Origin: Segetibacter koreensis DSM 18137
GTDB taxonomy: Bacteria; Bacteroidota; Bacteroidia; Chitinophagales; Chitinophagaceae
Direction: 5' to 3'
Assembly: GCF_000374045.1 (NCBI RefSeq)
Contig: NZ_KB893370.1
Coordinates: 62,001-126,000 of the forward strand
Length of the DNA stretch: 64,000 nucleotides
Part shown: positions 44,509 through 52,790 of the stretch, one piece after another
Numbering within the stretch: position 1 is the first letter of the stretch
Layout: every line of letters begins with the position of its first letter
Program-made: the position numbers and the translations under genes
The notes under the pieces: generated by a model
Databases searched by the model: none
What the model saw: only the letters and a program-made list of their open reading frames with translations
Told to the model about the DNA's origin: nothing

Positions 44509-46096
44509 GCCGATACAGGTATTCAAATCATGGTTGCCTGAGTGGGCAATCAGGTCAGTAATATTTATAGTGTTGCTGCCAAGTATGTTGCTGTTCGGTT
44601 TGTCTACAGCTAACATTAGCGCAGGTGCAGGTTATTATGGTATAGAACCTGCCGATGTTCAATTTACCATGGTACTGTTTTACGCAGCCGTGGCCAGTTT
44701 TGTTACGTTGGAAAAAAGGTTTTTCAATTTCATCGCTACCAAAGAGTATTTTTTTATTTGCACTACCGTACAGATCGCCGCTTCTTACATCTGTTACAAA
44801 ACCCATAATTTGCCGGTGCTGTTTATATTTCGGTTTATACAAGGTCTGGCAAATTGTGGCATAAACAGTATTTGCCTTACTTTAATTTTTAGCAGGCTCA
44901 GCAGCGAACGTTCGAGAGAAATGGGATACTCTGTATTCTATGGCCTGTTGCTTTGTATTGGCCCCTTCAGCACTTTAGTAACCGCACCTATTCTCGATGC
45001 TTTTGATTTTAATGTTTTATACAAGTTTATCATATTTTGCTACGTGCCGGGTTCTGTATTATTCTTCGTGTTAATGAATAATATCCGGCTTACCAGGAAG
45101 ACTCCTGTTTATCAATTGGATTGGGCGAGCTTTGTCATTTATGGTGCAGCGTTATGTCTTTTGGGTTACATACTAATTTACGGGCAACAATATTATTGGT
45201 TTCAGGACAGGCGGATAGCGATCAGTGGTATTGCTTTCATTGTATTACTCGGGCTGCACATTGTGCGGCAGATGAGCCTGAAAAGACCTTATCACAACCT
45301 TCGGATATTTACTTATAGAAACTTTAATTATGGTATTATTTTAATTCTGGTGCTCTACATTGTTCGCGGAGCAACAAGTGTTACAGCCCATTATTTTGCT
45401 ACTGTTCTTGGAATGGATCCCATTCACATTGCTCAAATTATGATTGTTAATATTGGAGGAATCATCGTAAGTATTGTTGTTTCATCCCGTTTAATTATTG
45501 CAAAAAAACCGATGAGGTTAATCTGGATAGCAGGCTTCACGCTAATGTTAATATTCCATGTCTGGATGTCTTTCCTGTTTTCAACTCAGGCTGATGCATC
45601 CAGCTTTATTATTCCTTTGATTATACAGGGAATGGGAGCCGGTATGCTCATGGCTCCTATTATTGTTTTTATGGTTTCATCTGTTCCTCCAAACCTGGGT
45701 GGTTCGGCCTCGGCTACAGGTGTTTTTTTCCGGTTTCTTGGCTTTACCGGAAGCATAGCACTGATTAATCATTACCAGCTTTTTGCAAAGACTAAACATT
45801 ATACCCGTTTTCAGGATGAGTTGACAGCAATTAACCCAATGGCAACAGATAAAATTACTGTCTATAAACAGGTTTTGATGAGTCATGGCGCTTCATCTGA
45901 GCAGGCCGGTAAAATAGCAAACGGTCTATTGAACAAAGCTGTAGATGTACAGGCGCAGCTTAGATTCGCAATGGATTATTACCAGCTTGTTTCCTGGTTA
46001 ATTGTAATAGCCATCCTGCTAATTGCCCTGGTGCCTTACATTAACAAAACGACTGTTAATGTAAGATCCAATCAACCAGCACCCGCTTCTTATTAA
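44501..46096 (+). CDS. MFS multidrug efflux transporter (DHA2/EmrB-like)
   Basis: A 531-residue carrier with about 14 membrane segments. It has the partner context and the size of EmrB. The usual DHA2 motif A between TM2 and TM3 is weak; FRFIQGLANCGINSICLTLIF corresponds to TM4, and GMGAGMLMAPI resembles motif C. It is the third gene of the operon and would pump toxic compounds with protons through the TolC duct. Divergence from the usual motifs means substrates cannot be guessed. Confidence 0.88.
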   Translation: MARPIQVFKSWLPEWAIRSVIFIVLLPSMLLFGLSTANISAGAGYYGIEPADVQFTMVLFYAAVASFVTLEKRFFNFIATKEYFFICTTVQIAASYICYKTHNLPVLFIFRFIQGLANCGINSICLTLIFSRLSSERSREMGYSVFYGLLLCIGPFSTLVTAPILDAFDFNVLYKFIIFCYVPGSVLFFVLMNNIRLTRKTPVYQLDWASFVIYGAALCLLGYILIYGQQYYWFQDRRIAISGIAFIVLLGLHIVRQMSLKRPYHNLRIFTYRNFNYGIILILVLYIVRGATSVTAHYFATVLGMDPIHIAQIMIVNIGGIIVSIVVSSRLIIAKKPMRLIWIAGFTLMLIFHVWMSFLFSTQADASSFIIPLIIQGMGAGMLMAPIIVFMVSSVPPNLGGSASATGVFFRFLGFTGSIALINHYQLFAKTKHYTRFQDELTAINPMATDKITVYKQVLMSHGASSEQAGKIANGLLNKAVDVQAQLRFAMDYYQLVSWLIVIAILLIALVPYINKTTVNVRSNQPAPASY

Positions 46097-46251
46097 TCTT
46101 TTTAGAATAAATTTTGCTGTTATCCATTTGTCATAAGCTACTTAAGACCAAGTACAGTAATGGTAAGTAATACATAAGTAATATGTTTACGACAATTTGT
46201 ACTAAAGCTGCCAAAATTTAATAATAACTTGCAGAAACTGAAGTAGTAATA

Positions 46252-46884
46252 ATGGATAATATTGAACTGAAAAAACTTTTTCCCACGCTTGAAGAAGGCC
46301 TCGTAGAGGAAATGCTTAAACATGGCACCATCAAAGAGTTTAAGGCCGGAGAAACATTGTTACGGGTAGGTCAAACTATTCGTTCCACCATGATCATTTT
46401 AAACGGTTTGGTTAAGCTGTACAGGGAAGATGACGAAGGAAAAGAATTTTTTATTTATCACCTTGATGCGGGGCAGGCCTGCTCTCTTTCAATGGTATGT
46501 GCGGCAAAACATGAAACCAGTGAGGTATTGGCAAAGGCGCTGACAGATGCAACCGTCTTATCTATTCCTCTGACATTTATGGATGAATGGATGAGCAAAT
46601 ACAAAAGTTGGTACCAGTTTGTAATAACATCTTACCGCAACCGGTTTGAAGAACTATTGAAGACAATTGATGCCATTGCTTTTAGTAGCATGGATGAAAG
46701 ACTAGAATTTTACTTGAAATCGCAGGTTAAAAAAATGGGCAATAATTTAAAGATTACACACCAGGAAATTGCCAATGACCTTAATTCTTCGCGCGAAGTG
46801 ATAAGCCGGCTACTAAAGAAAATGGAAGCAAAGAATTGGTTAACTATTCATAGAAATTCTATAGAATGGATAAAAAAAAATTAA
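46252..46884 (+). CDS. Crp/Fnr-family transcriptional regulator
   Basis: A 210-residue regulator. Residues about 15-125 form a cyclic-nucleotide-type beta-roll; no N-terminal FNR cysteine cluster is seen, and the residues that bind cAMP in CRP are not obvious. The C-terminal helix-turn-helix has recognition helix SSREVISRLLKKME, with the E-xx-SR pattern shared by FNR. It sits at the head of the sulfur gene cluster, and CRP/FNR-like palindromes precede the next two transcription units. The signal may be a sulfur species, oxygen or NO. Confidence 0.92.
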   Translation: MDNIELKKLFPTLEEGLVEEMLKHGTIKEFKAGETLLRVGQTIRSTMIILNGLVKLYREDDEGKEFFIYHLDAGQACSLSMVCAAKHETSEVLAKALTDATVLSIPLTFMDEWMSKYKSWYQFVITSYRNRFEELLKTIDAIAFSSMDERLEFYLKSQVKKMGNNLKITHQEIANDLNSSREVISRLLKKMEAKNWLTIHRNSIEWIKKN

Positions 46885-46892
46885 CCTGGCTA

Positions 46893-46908
46893 TGTGACTT
46901 ATATCACT
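46893..46908. promoter_or_regulatory. Crp/Fnr-type binding site before tauE-like gene
   Basis: TGTGA-CTTATA-TCACT is a near-perfect palindrome of the CRP/FNR class. It lies 47.5 bp from its centre to the ATG at 46948, compatible with activation from a class II position. It begins 9 bp after the regulator's stop. Confidence 0.7.
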
Positions 46909-46947
46909 ATAAACCAACTAAAACGACTTCAAATTTGCGTTATAATT

Positions 46948-47745
46948 ATGGAAGTCATGGGATATATAGCAGCTTTATTTATCGGCATTTCACTCGGATT
47001 GATAGGTGGTGGCGGTTCTATCTTAACCGTACCCGTCCTCGTCTACTTATTTGGGCTAAACCCTGTTCTTTCCACCTCTTATTCTTTATTTGTTGTGGGC
47101 TCTACCAGCCTTGTAGGTGCTTTTAATAATTATTTGAAAGGACTTGTACGAATAAAAACTGCTTTGCTTTTTGGTTTATCTTCAATCACCACTGTATTTC
47201 TTACAAGAAAATTTATAATTCCCCTAATTCCTGACCACATTGCTACCATTGGTAGTTTCAACATTACTGAGCCAATTGTAACTATGGTACTGTTTGCCAT
47301 ATTGATGGTAGCAGCATCAATATCAATGATAAAAAGCAGAAAGCAAAAAACCATTGAAACTATTAAGAATAAAAAAGTTAACCTCTTTAAATTATTACTA
47401 TACGGAATTGCAATAGGCGTTGCTACCGGACTGCTGGGAGCCGGCGGAGGATTTTTATTGATACCAACATTAGTACTGCTTGTTAAGTTACCGATGAAAG
47501 AAGCAGTAGGCACTTCACTATTTATCATTGCATTAAATTCTCTAATTGGCTTTACGGGCGATATTGGTCATTTTGAAATGAATTGGTTTTTCCTTTTTAA
47601 AGTAACATCTATCGCCATCGCCGGTACTTTTATAGGTTCACTGATAGGTAAAAAAATACCAGGAGAAAAATTGAAAAAGGGGTTTGGGTGGTTTGTACTC
47701 ATCATGGGAATTTATATACTTATAAAAGAGATTTTTTTTAGCTAA
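46948..47745 (+). CDS. TauE/SafE-family sulfite/anion exporter
   Basis: A 265-residue membrane protein with about eight helices in two repeats, each opening with a glycine-rich motif: GLIGGGGSIL and GLLGAGGGFLLIP. The ATG at 46948 (MEVMGYIA) is chosen; an in-frame GTG lies upstream inside the Crp site and is unlikely. Family members export sulfite, sulfoacetate or other anions. The adjacent persulfide dioxygenase makes sulfite, so sulfite export is the likely job. Confidence 0.88.
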   Translation: MEVMGYIAALFIGISLGLIGGGGSILTVPVLVYLFGLNPVLSTSYSLFVVGSTSLVGAFNNYLKGLVRIKTALLFGLSSITTVFLTRKFIIPLIPDHIATIGSFNITEPIVTMVLFAILMVAASISMIKSRKQKTIETIKNKKVNLFKLLLYGIAIGVATGLLGAGGGFLLIPTLVLLVKLPMKEAVGTSLFIIALNSLIGFTGDIGHFEMNWFFLFKVTSIAIAGTFIGSLIGKKIPGEKLKKGFGWFVLIMGIYILIKEIFFS

Positions 47746-47781
47746 GCAAGCTCCAAGCATCAAATTATCAAAAAAAGGGTA

Positions 47782-47797
47782 TGTGATTAATGTCACT
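47782..47797. promoter_or_regulatory. Crp/Fnr-type binding site before persulfide dioxygenase gene
   Basis: TGTGA-TTAATG-TCACT is the second copy of the same palindrome, with identical half-sites and spacer length as the site at 46893. Its centre lies 56.5 bp before the ATG at 47846. It overlaps an in-frame GTG, arguing against that codon as a start. Confidence 0.7.
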
Positions 47798-47845
47798 AAA
47801 CAAGAGGATACAGTAACCGAATTTTACATGATAAAACATAGCAAA

Positions 47846-49267
47846 ATGAGAATAGAACAAATTTATACAGGTTGCCTTGCACAAGGTGCATACTATATAG
47901 AAAGTGAAGGTGAAGCTGTAGTTATTGACCCGCTTCGTGAAGTTGAGCCATACATGGAAAAAGCTGAAAAGGATAATGCTAAAATAAAGTATGTTTTTGA
48001 AACACATTTTCATGCCGATTTTGTTTCCGGCCACGTAGATCTTTCAAAAAAAACAGGGGCGCCTATCGTTTATGGTCCCAGTGCAAATCCGGCATTTGAA
48101 GCAATCGTTGCAAAAGACGGACAGGAGTTTAAGGTAGGTAAAGTAACATTTACAGTATTGCATACGCCTGGTCATACCATGGAAAGTAGTTGCTACCTGT
48201 TAAAAGACGAAAACAGGAAAGATATTGCTTTGTTTTCGGGAGACACGCTTTTTATAGGTGATGTTGGCCGTCCTGACCTTGCTCAGAAGGCTGCACATAT
48301 GACAAGGGAAGAACTTGCCGGCACTTTATACGATAGCCTGAGAAATAAAATAATTCCTCTTGCAGATGATATTATTGTTTATCCTGCTCATGGTGCCGGC
48401 AGCGCGTGCGGCAAAAACATGAGTATAGAAACAACAGATACTTTAGGTCATCAAAAGCAGACAAATTATGCTTTAAGGCAAAATATGACTAAAGAAGATT
48501 TTATTAAAGAGGTTACTGCAGGTTTAACAACACCTCCGGCCTATTTTCCTCTTAACGTAATGATGAATAAGGAAGGATATGAAAGCATTGACGAAGTGAT
48601 GGAGCGTGGTAATCATGCCCTTTCGCCTGATGCTTTTGAAGTTGCAGCAAACGAAACAGACGCACTAATGCTTGACACGAGAGATGCCAAAACATTTGCA
48701 AAAGGTTTTGTACCAAATTCTATTAACATTGGCATAGATGGTAATTTTGCGCCCTGGGTTGGTGCATTAATTCCTGATATTAAACAAAAACTGTTAATAA
48801 TTGCTGATGAAGGAAGAGAAGAAGAAGTCATTACGAGGCTAGCGCGGGTTGGTTATGATTTTACAATAGGCTATTTAAAAGGTGGTTTCGAAGCATGGAA
48901 AAACGCAGGTAAAGAAGTAGATGAAATTGAGACAGTTAATGCGGAGAGTGTGGCTGACTTAATAACCCAACCATCAGTAAAAATTCTGGATGTGAGAAAT
49001 GAAAAAGAGTTTTTCAGCGAGCATATTGATGGAGCAGTAAACTTTCCTTTGGATAATGTCAATGACCATGTAAGTAGTCTTTATAAAGAAACAAAATACC
49101 TCGTACACTGCGCTGGCGGATACAGGTCTATGATTTTTAATTCAATATTCAAAGCCCGCGGTTTTGACAACCTGGTTGATATACAAGGTGGATTTAAAGC
49201 GATTAAGGAAAGCGGACAGGTAAAAACAACTGACTTTGTTTGCCCGACAACATTAGTTACTAAATAA
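47846..49267 (+). CDS. Persulfide dioxygenase-rhodanese fusion (BLH type)
   Basis: From the ATG at 47846 (MRIEQIYTGCLAQ, the usual family start) the protein has 473 residues. The metallo-beta-lactamase domain has THFHADFVSGH (about 53-63), HTPGHT and GDTLFIGDVGRPDL, as in ETHE1 persulfide dioxygenases that make sulfite from glutathione persulfide. Two rhodanese domains follow. In the first the active loop reads IIADEGREEE with no cysteine, so it is inactive; the second has HCAGGYRS with the catalytic Cys. It probably oxidises sulfane sulfur to sulfite or thiosulfate. Confidence 0.93.
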   Translation: MRIEQIYTGCLAQGAYYIESEGEAVVIDPLREVEPYMEKAEKDNAKIKYVFETHFHADFVSGHVDLSKKTGAPIVYGPSANPAFEAIVAKDGQEFKVGKVTFTVLHTPGHTMESSCYLLKDENRKDIALFSGDTLFIGDVGRPDLAQKAAHMTREELAGTLYDSLRNKIIPLADDIIVYPAHGAGSACGKNMSIETTDTLGHQKQTNYALRQNMTKEDFIKEVTAGLTTPPAYFPLNVMMNKEGYESIDEVMERGNHALSPDAFEVAANETDALMLDTRDAKTFAKGFVPNSINIGIDGNFAPWVGALIPDIKQKLLIIADEGREEEVITRLARVGYDFTIGYLKGGFEAWKNAGKEVDEIETVNAESVADLITQPSVKILDVRNEKEFFSEHIDGAVNFPLDNVNDHVSSLYKETKYLVHCAGGYRSMIFNSIFKARGFDNLVDIQGGFKAIKESGQVKTTDFVCPTTLVTK

Positions 49268-49276
49268 TTTGTACAA

Positions 49277-49546
49277 ATGAAAGAACTACTAAATAAAGGA
49301 ACATTGGTAGATGTAAGGTCACCGCAGGAATTTGCAGGCAAACATTTTCCAAATGCTATTAATATACCTTTGGACCAGGTGCCACAAAAAGTAAATGAAT
49401 TTAAAGAGATGCCTAAGCCTATAATTGCTTACTGCCGCAGCGGCAACAGAAGTGGCATGGCCGTATCCATTTTGAAACAAGCTGGCATTACCGATGTAAT
49501 AAACGGTGGTGGATTAGAGGACCTTTTACAACAAGCAACAAATTAA
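49277..49546 (+). CDS. Single-domain rhodanese
   Basis: An 89-residue sulfurtransferase. The active loop CRSGNRS carries the catalytic cysteine, and LVDVRSPQEFAGKHFPNAINIPL is the standard first motif. It is about 9 bp after the dioxygenase and has no signal peptide, so it would carry persulfide sulfur in the cytoplasm, feeding or receiving from the dioxygenase. Length is short but normal for PspE-like proteins. Confidence 0.92.
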   Translation: MKELLNKGTLVDVRSPQEFAGKHFPNAINIPLDQVPQKVNEFKEMPKPIIAYCRSGNRSGMAVSILKQAGITDVINGGGLEDLLQQATN

Positions 49547-49594
49547 AAGGCTATTTCTTTTAAAGGTCTTTTTTGGAACTCAACTATAATAACT

Positions 49595-49837
49595 ATGAAA
49601 ACAATACTGGAGGGATGGAATTTTATAAGAATACTAAGATTAGTATTAGGTGTAGGTATTCTGGTTCAAGGCATTACGGCAAGAGATGGGGTATCAATTT
49701 TTTTAGGGTTCGCATTGGGCGGAATGGCTGTTGCAAATATAGGTTGCTGCGGGGCTGGTGGTTGCGCAGTTAATTCCAGTTCTACTATCACTAAAACAGA
49801 AGACATACAGTATGAAGAAGTGGTTTCAAACAAATAA
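49595..49837 (+). CDS. YgaP/DUF2892-like small membrane protein
   Basis: An 80-residue protein with two hydrophobic segments (about 12-30 and 34-50) and a cysteine motif GCCGAGGCAVN. It resembles the membrane part of YgaP-type rhodanese proteins, which are often encoded beside persulfide dioxygenases in Bacteroidota. The cysteines may carry sulfur or bind metal. It overlaps the next gene by 26 bp. Confidence 0.78.
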   Translation: MKTILEGWNFIRILRLVLGVGILVQGITARDGVSIFLGFALGGMAVANIGCCGAGGCAVNSSSTITKTEDIQYEEVVSNK

Positions 49838-50045
49838 GCTATATTTTTTCGGTGCTTTTATAGGTGCGTTGGCTGGATTTCTATATTGGAAATATGTAGG
49901 ATGTTTAACCGGTACGTGTGCTATTACATCCAACCCATTTAGAAGCACAATCTACTTTGCAGTATTGGGTTCTTTAATTATTGGTCTATTTAAAAAGGAA
50001 AAAAATATTGAAACAAAAACAACTGATAAGATTTTGCAGAAATAA
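49812..50045 (+). CDS. Small membrane protein with C-x5-C motif (DUF6132-like)
   Basis: Starting at the ATG at 49812 gives 77 residues; an upstream in-frame start would lie deep inside the preceding gene. Two membrane segments flank GCLTGTCAITSNPF, where two cysteines five residues apart sit next to the conserved TSNPF. I associate this pattern with DUF6132 proteins of Bacteroidota sulfur clusters; the name is from memory. Function is unknown, perhaps thiol relay or transport. Confidence 0.75.
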   Translation: MKKWFQTNKLYFFGAFIGALAGFLYWKYVGCLTGTCAITSNPFRSTIYFAVLGSLIIGLFKKEKNIETKTTDKILQK

Positions 50046-50136
50046 TTAATTGTAACCAGGTTGTTTCATGGTTAATACAAATATTCTATTTACTGATAAT
50101 AATAATACTTTTAAGTTCGAATTATCAATATCAAAT

Positions 50137-50910
50137 ATGAATTTTAATCTTTCAAAAATTCCCTTACGCACAAAACAACCTCGCGATTTTGGCCTAACGA
50201 TGATCAGCGATAAGGGATTAAGTTTAGCTGAAACAGAAAATCTATTATCAGTTGCTTCACCACACATAGATATTGTAAAACTGGCATTTGGAACTGCAAT
50301 GGTTACGCCTTTGCTGGCGGAAAAAATAAAAATCTACAAGTCATTTAATATCCCGGTTTTCTTTGGCGGGCTTTTATTTGAAGCCTTTATTGTTCGTAAC
50401 CAGTTTGAAGACTATCAAAAAATGATGGATAAGTATGAACTTTTTTTTATTGAAATTTCAGATGGCGCGATTAATATTTCACATGAGAAGAAATGTGAGT
50501 ATATCAGAACTTTGTCGAAAAATGCAACAGTGATAAGTGAGATTGGCTCGAAGGATAAAGACAAGGTAAAAATTACTCCACCCTATAAATGGATTGAATT
50601 GATGCAAGCCGAACTGGACGCCGGTTCAAGGTATGTAATTGCTGAAGCGAAAGAATCAGGCAAGGAAGGTTTATACCGAAATTCCGGAGAAGTGCGTGAA
50701 GGTTTGGTGGAGGAAGTGCTTACTAAAATTCCGGCGGAAAAAATTATTTGGGAAACGCCGGAAAAAGAGCAGCAATTGTATTTCATAAAGCTGTTAGGTT
50801 GTAATGCTAACCTGGGAAATATTGAGCCTAAAGAAGTAATTGCCCTTGAGGCAATGCGGGTGGGGTTGAGAGGAGATAGTTTCGATTTCTTTTTAAGTGA
50901 CAATGGCTAA
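50137..50910 (+). CDS. ComA-like phosphosulfolactate synthase
   Basis: The ATG at 50137 (257 residues) is preferred because NLSKIPLRTKQPRDFGLTMISDKGLS is the canonical N-terminus; an ATG at 50068 would add 23 atypical residues. The family adds sulfite to phosphoenolpyruvate, giving (2R)-phospho-3-sulfolactate, with a TIM barrel and an active-site Lys/Glu set (DIVKLAFGT, SEIGSKD, IAEAKESG, IWETPEK). It closes the sulfur cluster, where sulfite is produced. HSA32 in plants is a non-enzymatic relative, so activity is likely but not proven. Confidence 0.82.
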   Translation: MNFNLSKIPLRTKQPRDFGLTMISDKGLSLAETENLLSVASPHIDIVKLAFGTAMVTPLLAEKIKIYKSFNIPVFFGGLLFEAFIVRNQFEDYQKMMDKYELFFIEISDGAINISHEKKCEYIRTLSKNATVISEIGSKDKDKVKITPPYKWIELMQAELDAGSRYVIAEAKESGKEGLYRNSGEVREGLVEEVLTKIPAEKIIWETPEKEQQLYFIKLLGCNANLGNIEPKEVIALEAMRVGLRGDSFDFFLSDNG

Positions 50911-51226
50911 GCCTGACGCATTTGCTTTTAGTATATAAAACGTAAAGTACGTGAAGTAAGCAACCTGTAAAAACTGATAATTATGATAAAAATGGATATT
51001 GGATTTTCCAAGCATTCGCCCCTTTAAAAATCAAGACTTCGGTTAAACCAACGCCATTTAAAAAACATATCAAACCTTGTTGCTTTCCTTCTTCGCTATA
51101 TAGATGTCCCCCATTTCTTTCAATTAGCATAAAAGCTTATTGTCTTTTTTAAAATAATGGCTGAAACAAGTTAGAATTGATGCCACTTCTTTTTTAATTA
51201 TACTCGCATAATTGTACTGGTGAATC

Positions 51227-51257
51227 TTGCAGCTTTTAATGCAATTGCTTAGCTTTG
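51227..51257 (+). promoter_or_regulatory. Bacteroidota promoter of the fluoride-responsive gene
   Basis: TTG (51227-51229), a 20-bp spacer and TAGCTTTG (51250-51257) match TTG-N19-21-TAnnTTTG exactly. Transcription would start near 51263, just before the aptamer. Upstream, 50911-51226 is AT-rich and shows no gene. Confidence 0.75.
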
Positions 51258-51267
51258 CCGCACTTTC

Positions 51268-51357
51268 GCAGGAAATGGTGTCTTCCTGACCCAACCGCTC
51301 CCAGAGCTAATGGCGCCTACAAGTAGTAATGAAATTACTTAATAATCTATTTGTAGG
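51268..51357 (+). promoter_or_regulatory. Fluoride riboswitch (crcB motif)
   Basis: CAGGAA (51269-51274) pairs with TTCCTG (51283-51288) around the conserved ATGGTGTC. AACCGCTC, the stem GCTC/GAGC (51297-51300/51304-51307) and CTAATGGCGCCTAC (51307-51320) reproduce the crcB consensus order. The 3' aptamer segment CCTACAA (51316-51322) is complementary to TTGTAGG (51351-51357), which abuts the ATG at 51358. Without fluoride this pairing would mask the start; binding would free it. The consensus is from established knowledge; the masking model is inference. Confidence 0.88.
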
Positions 51358-52713
51358 ATGAATAAATACAGCTATTCTTTTGAACAGGTAAAAATTGCAC
51401 GTCATTTAATATATTGGACTCTTCTTATTGTTCCGGTGTCTATCTCTATAGGCTCTTTAGTAGCACTCTTTCTATGGCTTTTAGATTTTGCAACAACTAC
51501 ACGTTGGCAACACCTTTGGCTTATTTTCCTGCTTCCGCTTGCGGGTTTGCTTATCACCTTTTTTTATAAAAGGTATGGCAAAAATTCTGAAGCGGGCAAT
51601 AACCTTATCATGGATGAGATTCATAAGCCGGGAGGCGGTATTCCTACCAGGATGACACCTCTTGTTTTATTTTCCACCATCATTACGCACCTTTTTGGCG
51701 GCTCGGCAGGAAGAGAAGGCACAGCCGTGCAAATGGGGGGAAGTATAGCATCTTTATTTTCAAAATGGTACAGGCTAAAACATAGAGAAAAAAGGATATT
51801 GCTAATGTGTGGAATGGCTGCCGGCTTTGGAGCAGTATTCGGCACACCAATAGCAGGGGCAATCTTTGCAATGGAAGTATTAGCCATAGGCAGAATAAAA
51901 TATGATGCATTGATACCTTGTTTTATTGCCAGTATTTTAGCTGATATTACTTGCGTAGCATTTGGTATTCATCATACTCAGTATTCCATATTATTTATAA
52001 GAGACTCAACACAATGGACACGTTTTATCTCTTTCGATCTATGGCTTTTATTGAAGATAATTGTTGCAGGTGTAGCTTTTGGATTAGCAGGGTTTCTTTT
52101 TGCAGAAACATCTCATTTCATAAAAAACACTTCAAACAAATACATTCGTTATAAGTGGCTCATTCCTGTATTTGGTGGTATAGCGGTAATTGCCGTCAGC
52201 TACATGTTGGGAACATTTGACTACCTGGGACTGGGGGTAACGAATCCCAGGGCTGGTGTTAGCATTATCTCTGCTTTCAAACCAAATGGCGCAACATCTT
52301 ATAGCTGGTTGTGGAAATTGATTTTAACTGCCATTACTTTAGGCACAGGCTTTAAAGGTGGTGAGGTAACACCTCTTTTTTTTATTGGTGCTACCCTTGG
52401 TAACGTATTAGCAAGTATAAGCGGTTCGCCAGTTGACCTTTTTGCAGGTCTTGGTTTCATTGCCGTTTTTGCCGGAGCCACAAACACCCCTCTTGCCTGT
52501 ACACTTATGGGAGTAGAATTATTTGGCTCAAACAATGTTATTTATTTTGCAGTCGCATGTTTCACTGCCTACTACTTTAGCGGGCATTCAGGCGTCTACA
52601 GTTCTCAAAGAGTTGCTGTTTCAAAATTTCATTTAACGTATTCTAAAGAACATTCTATTAAAGATATCAAACAAAAAAATCAAACAATTGGTAGCAGGAA
52701 TGAAAATAAGTAA
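51358..52713 (+). CDS. CLC-type fluoride/proton antiporter (CLC-F)
   Basis: A 451-residue CLC-family membrane protein. The usual anion motifs are altered: GGGIPTR near 92-98 (usual GSGIP), GREGT at 118-122 (usual GREGP, with the gating Glu120 kept) and GFKGGEVTP where chloride channels have GxFxP. GREGT-type sequences are a mark of the fluoride-exporting CLC-F branch. The fluoride riboswitch just upstream supports this. It would expel fluoride from the cytoplasm in exchange for protons. It is a single gene. Confidence 0.9.
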   Translation: MNKYSYSFEQVKIARHLIYWTLLIVPVSISIGSLVALFLWLLDFATTTRWQHLWLIFLLPLAGLLITFFYKRYGKNSEAGNNLIMDEIHKPGGGIPTRMTPLVLFSTIITHLFGGSAGREGTAVQMGGSIASLFSKWYRLKHREKRILLMCGMAAGFGAVFGTPIAGAIFAMEVLAIGRIKYDALIPCFIASILADITCVAFGIHHTQYSILFIRDSTQWTRFISFDLWLLLKIIVAGVAFGLAGFLFAETSHFIKNTSNKYIRYKWLIPVFGGIAVIAVSYMLGTFDYLGLGVTNPRAGVSIISAFKPNGATSYSWLWKLILTAITLGTGFKGGEVTPLFFIGATLGNVLASISGSPVDLFAGLGFIAVFAGATNTPLACTLMGVELFGSNNVIYFAVACFTAYYFSGHSGVYSSQRVAVSKFHLTYSKEHSIKDIKQKNQTIGSRNENK

Positions 52714-52790
52714 AAGAGTAGCAGACCACATCATACCAACTACAATTGCAAAATAGTCGCCAAATCTTTTGAAAAATAAGCGGCTCTCTA

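Noticed and set aside
46893-46908. Crp box as only part of the regulator's own 3' region
   Set aside because: The same palindrome recurs before the next unit, so a functional site is more likely than chance.
47783-47845. GTG start extending the persulfide dioxygenase by 21 residues
   Set aside because: The GTG lies within the Crp-type palindrome, and the family's usual N-terminus begins at the later ATG.
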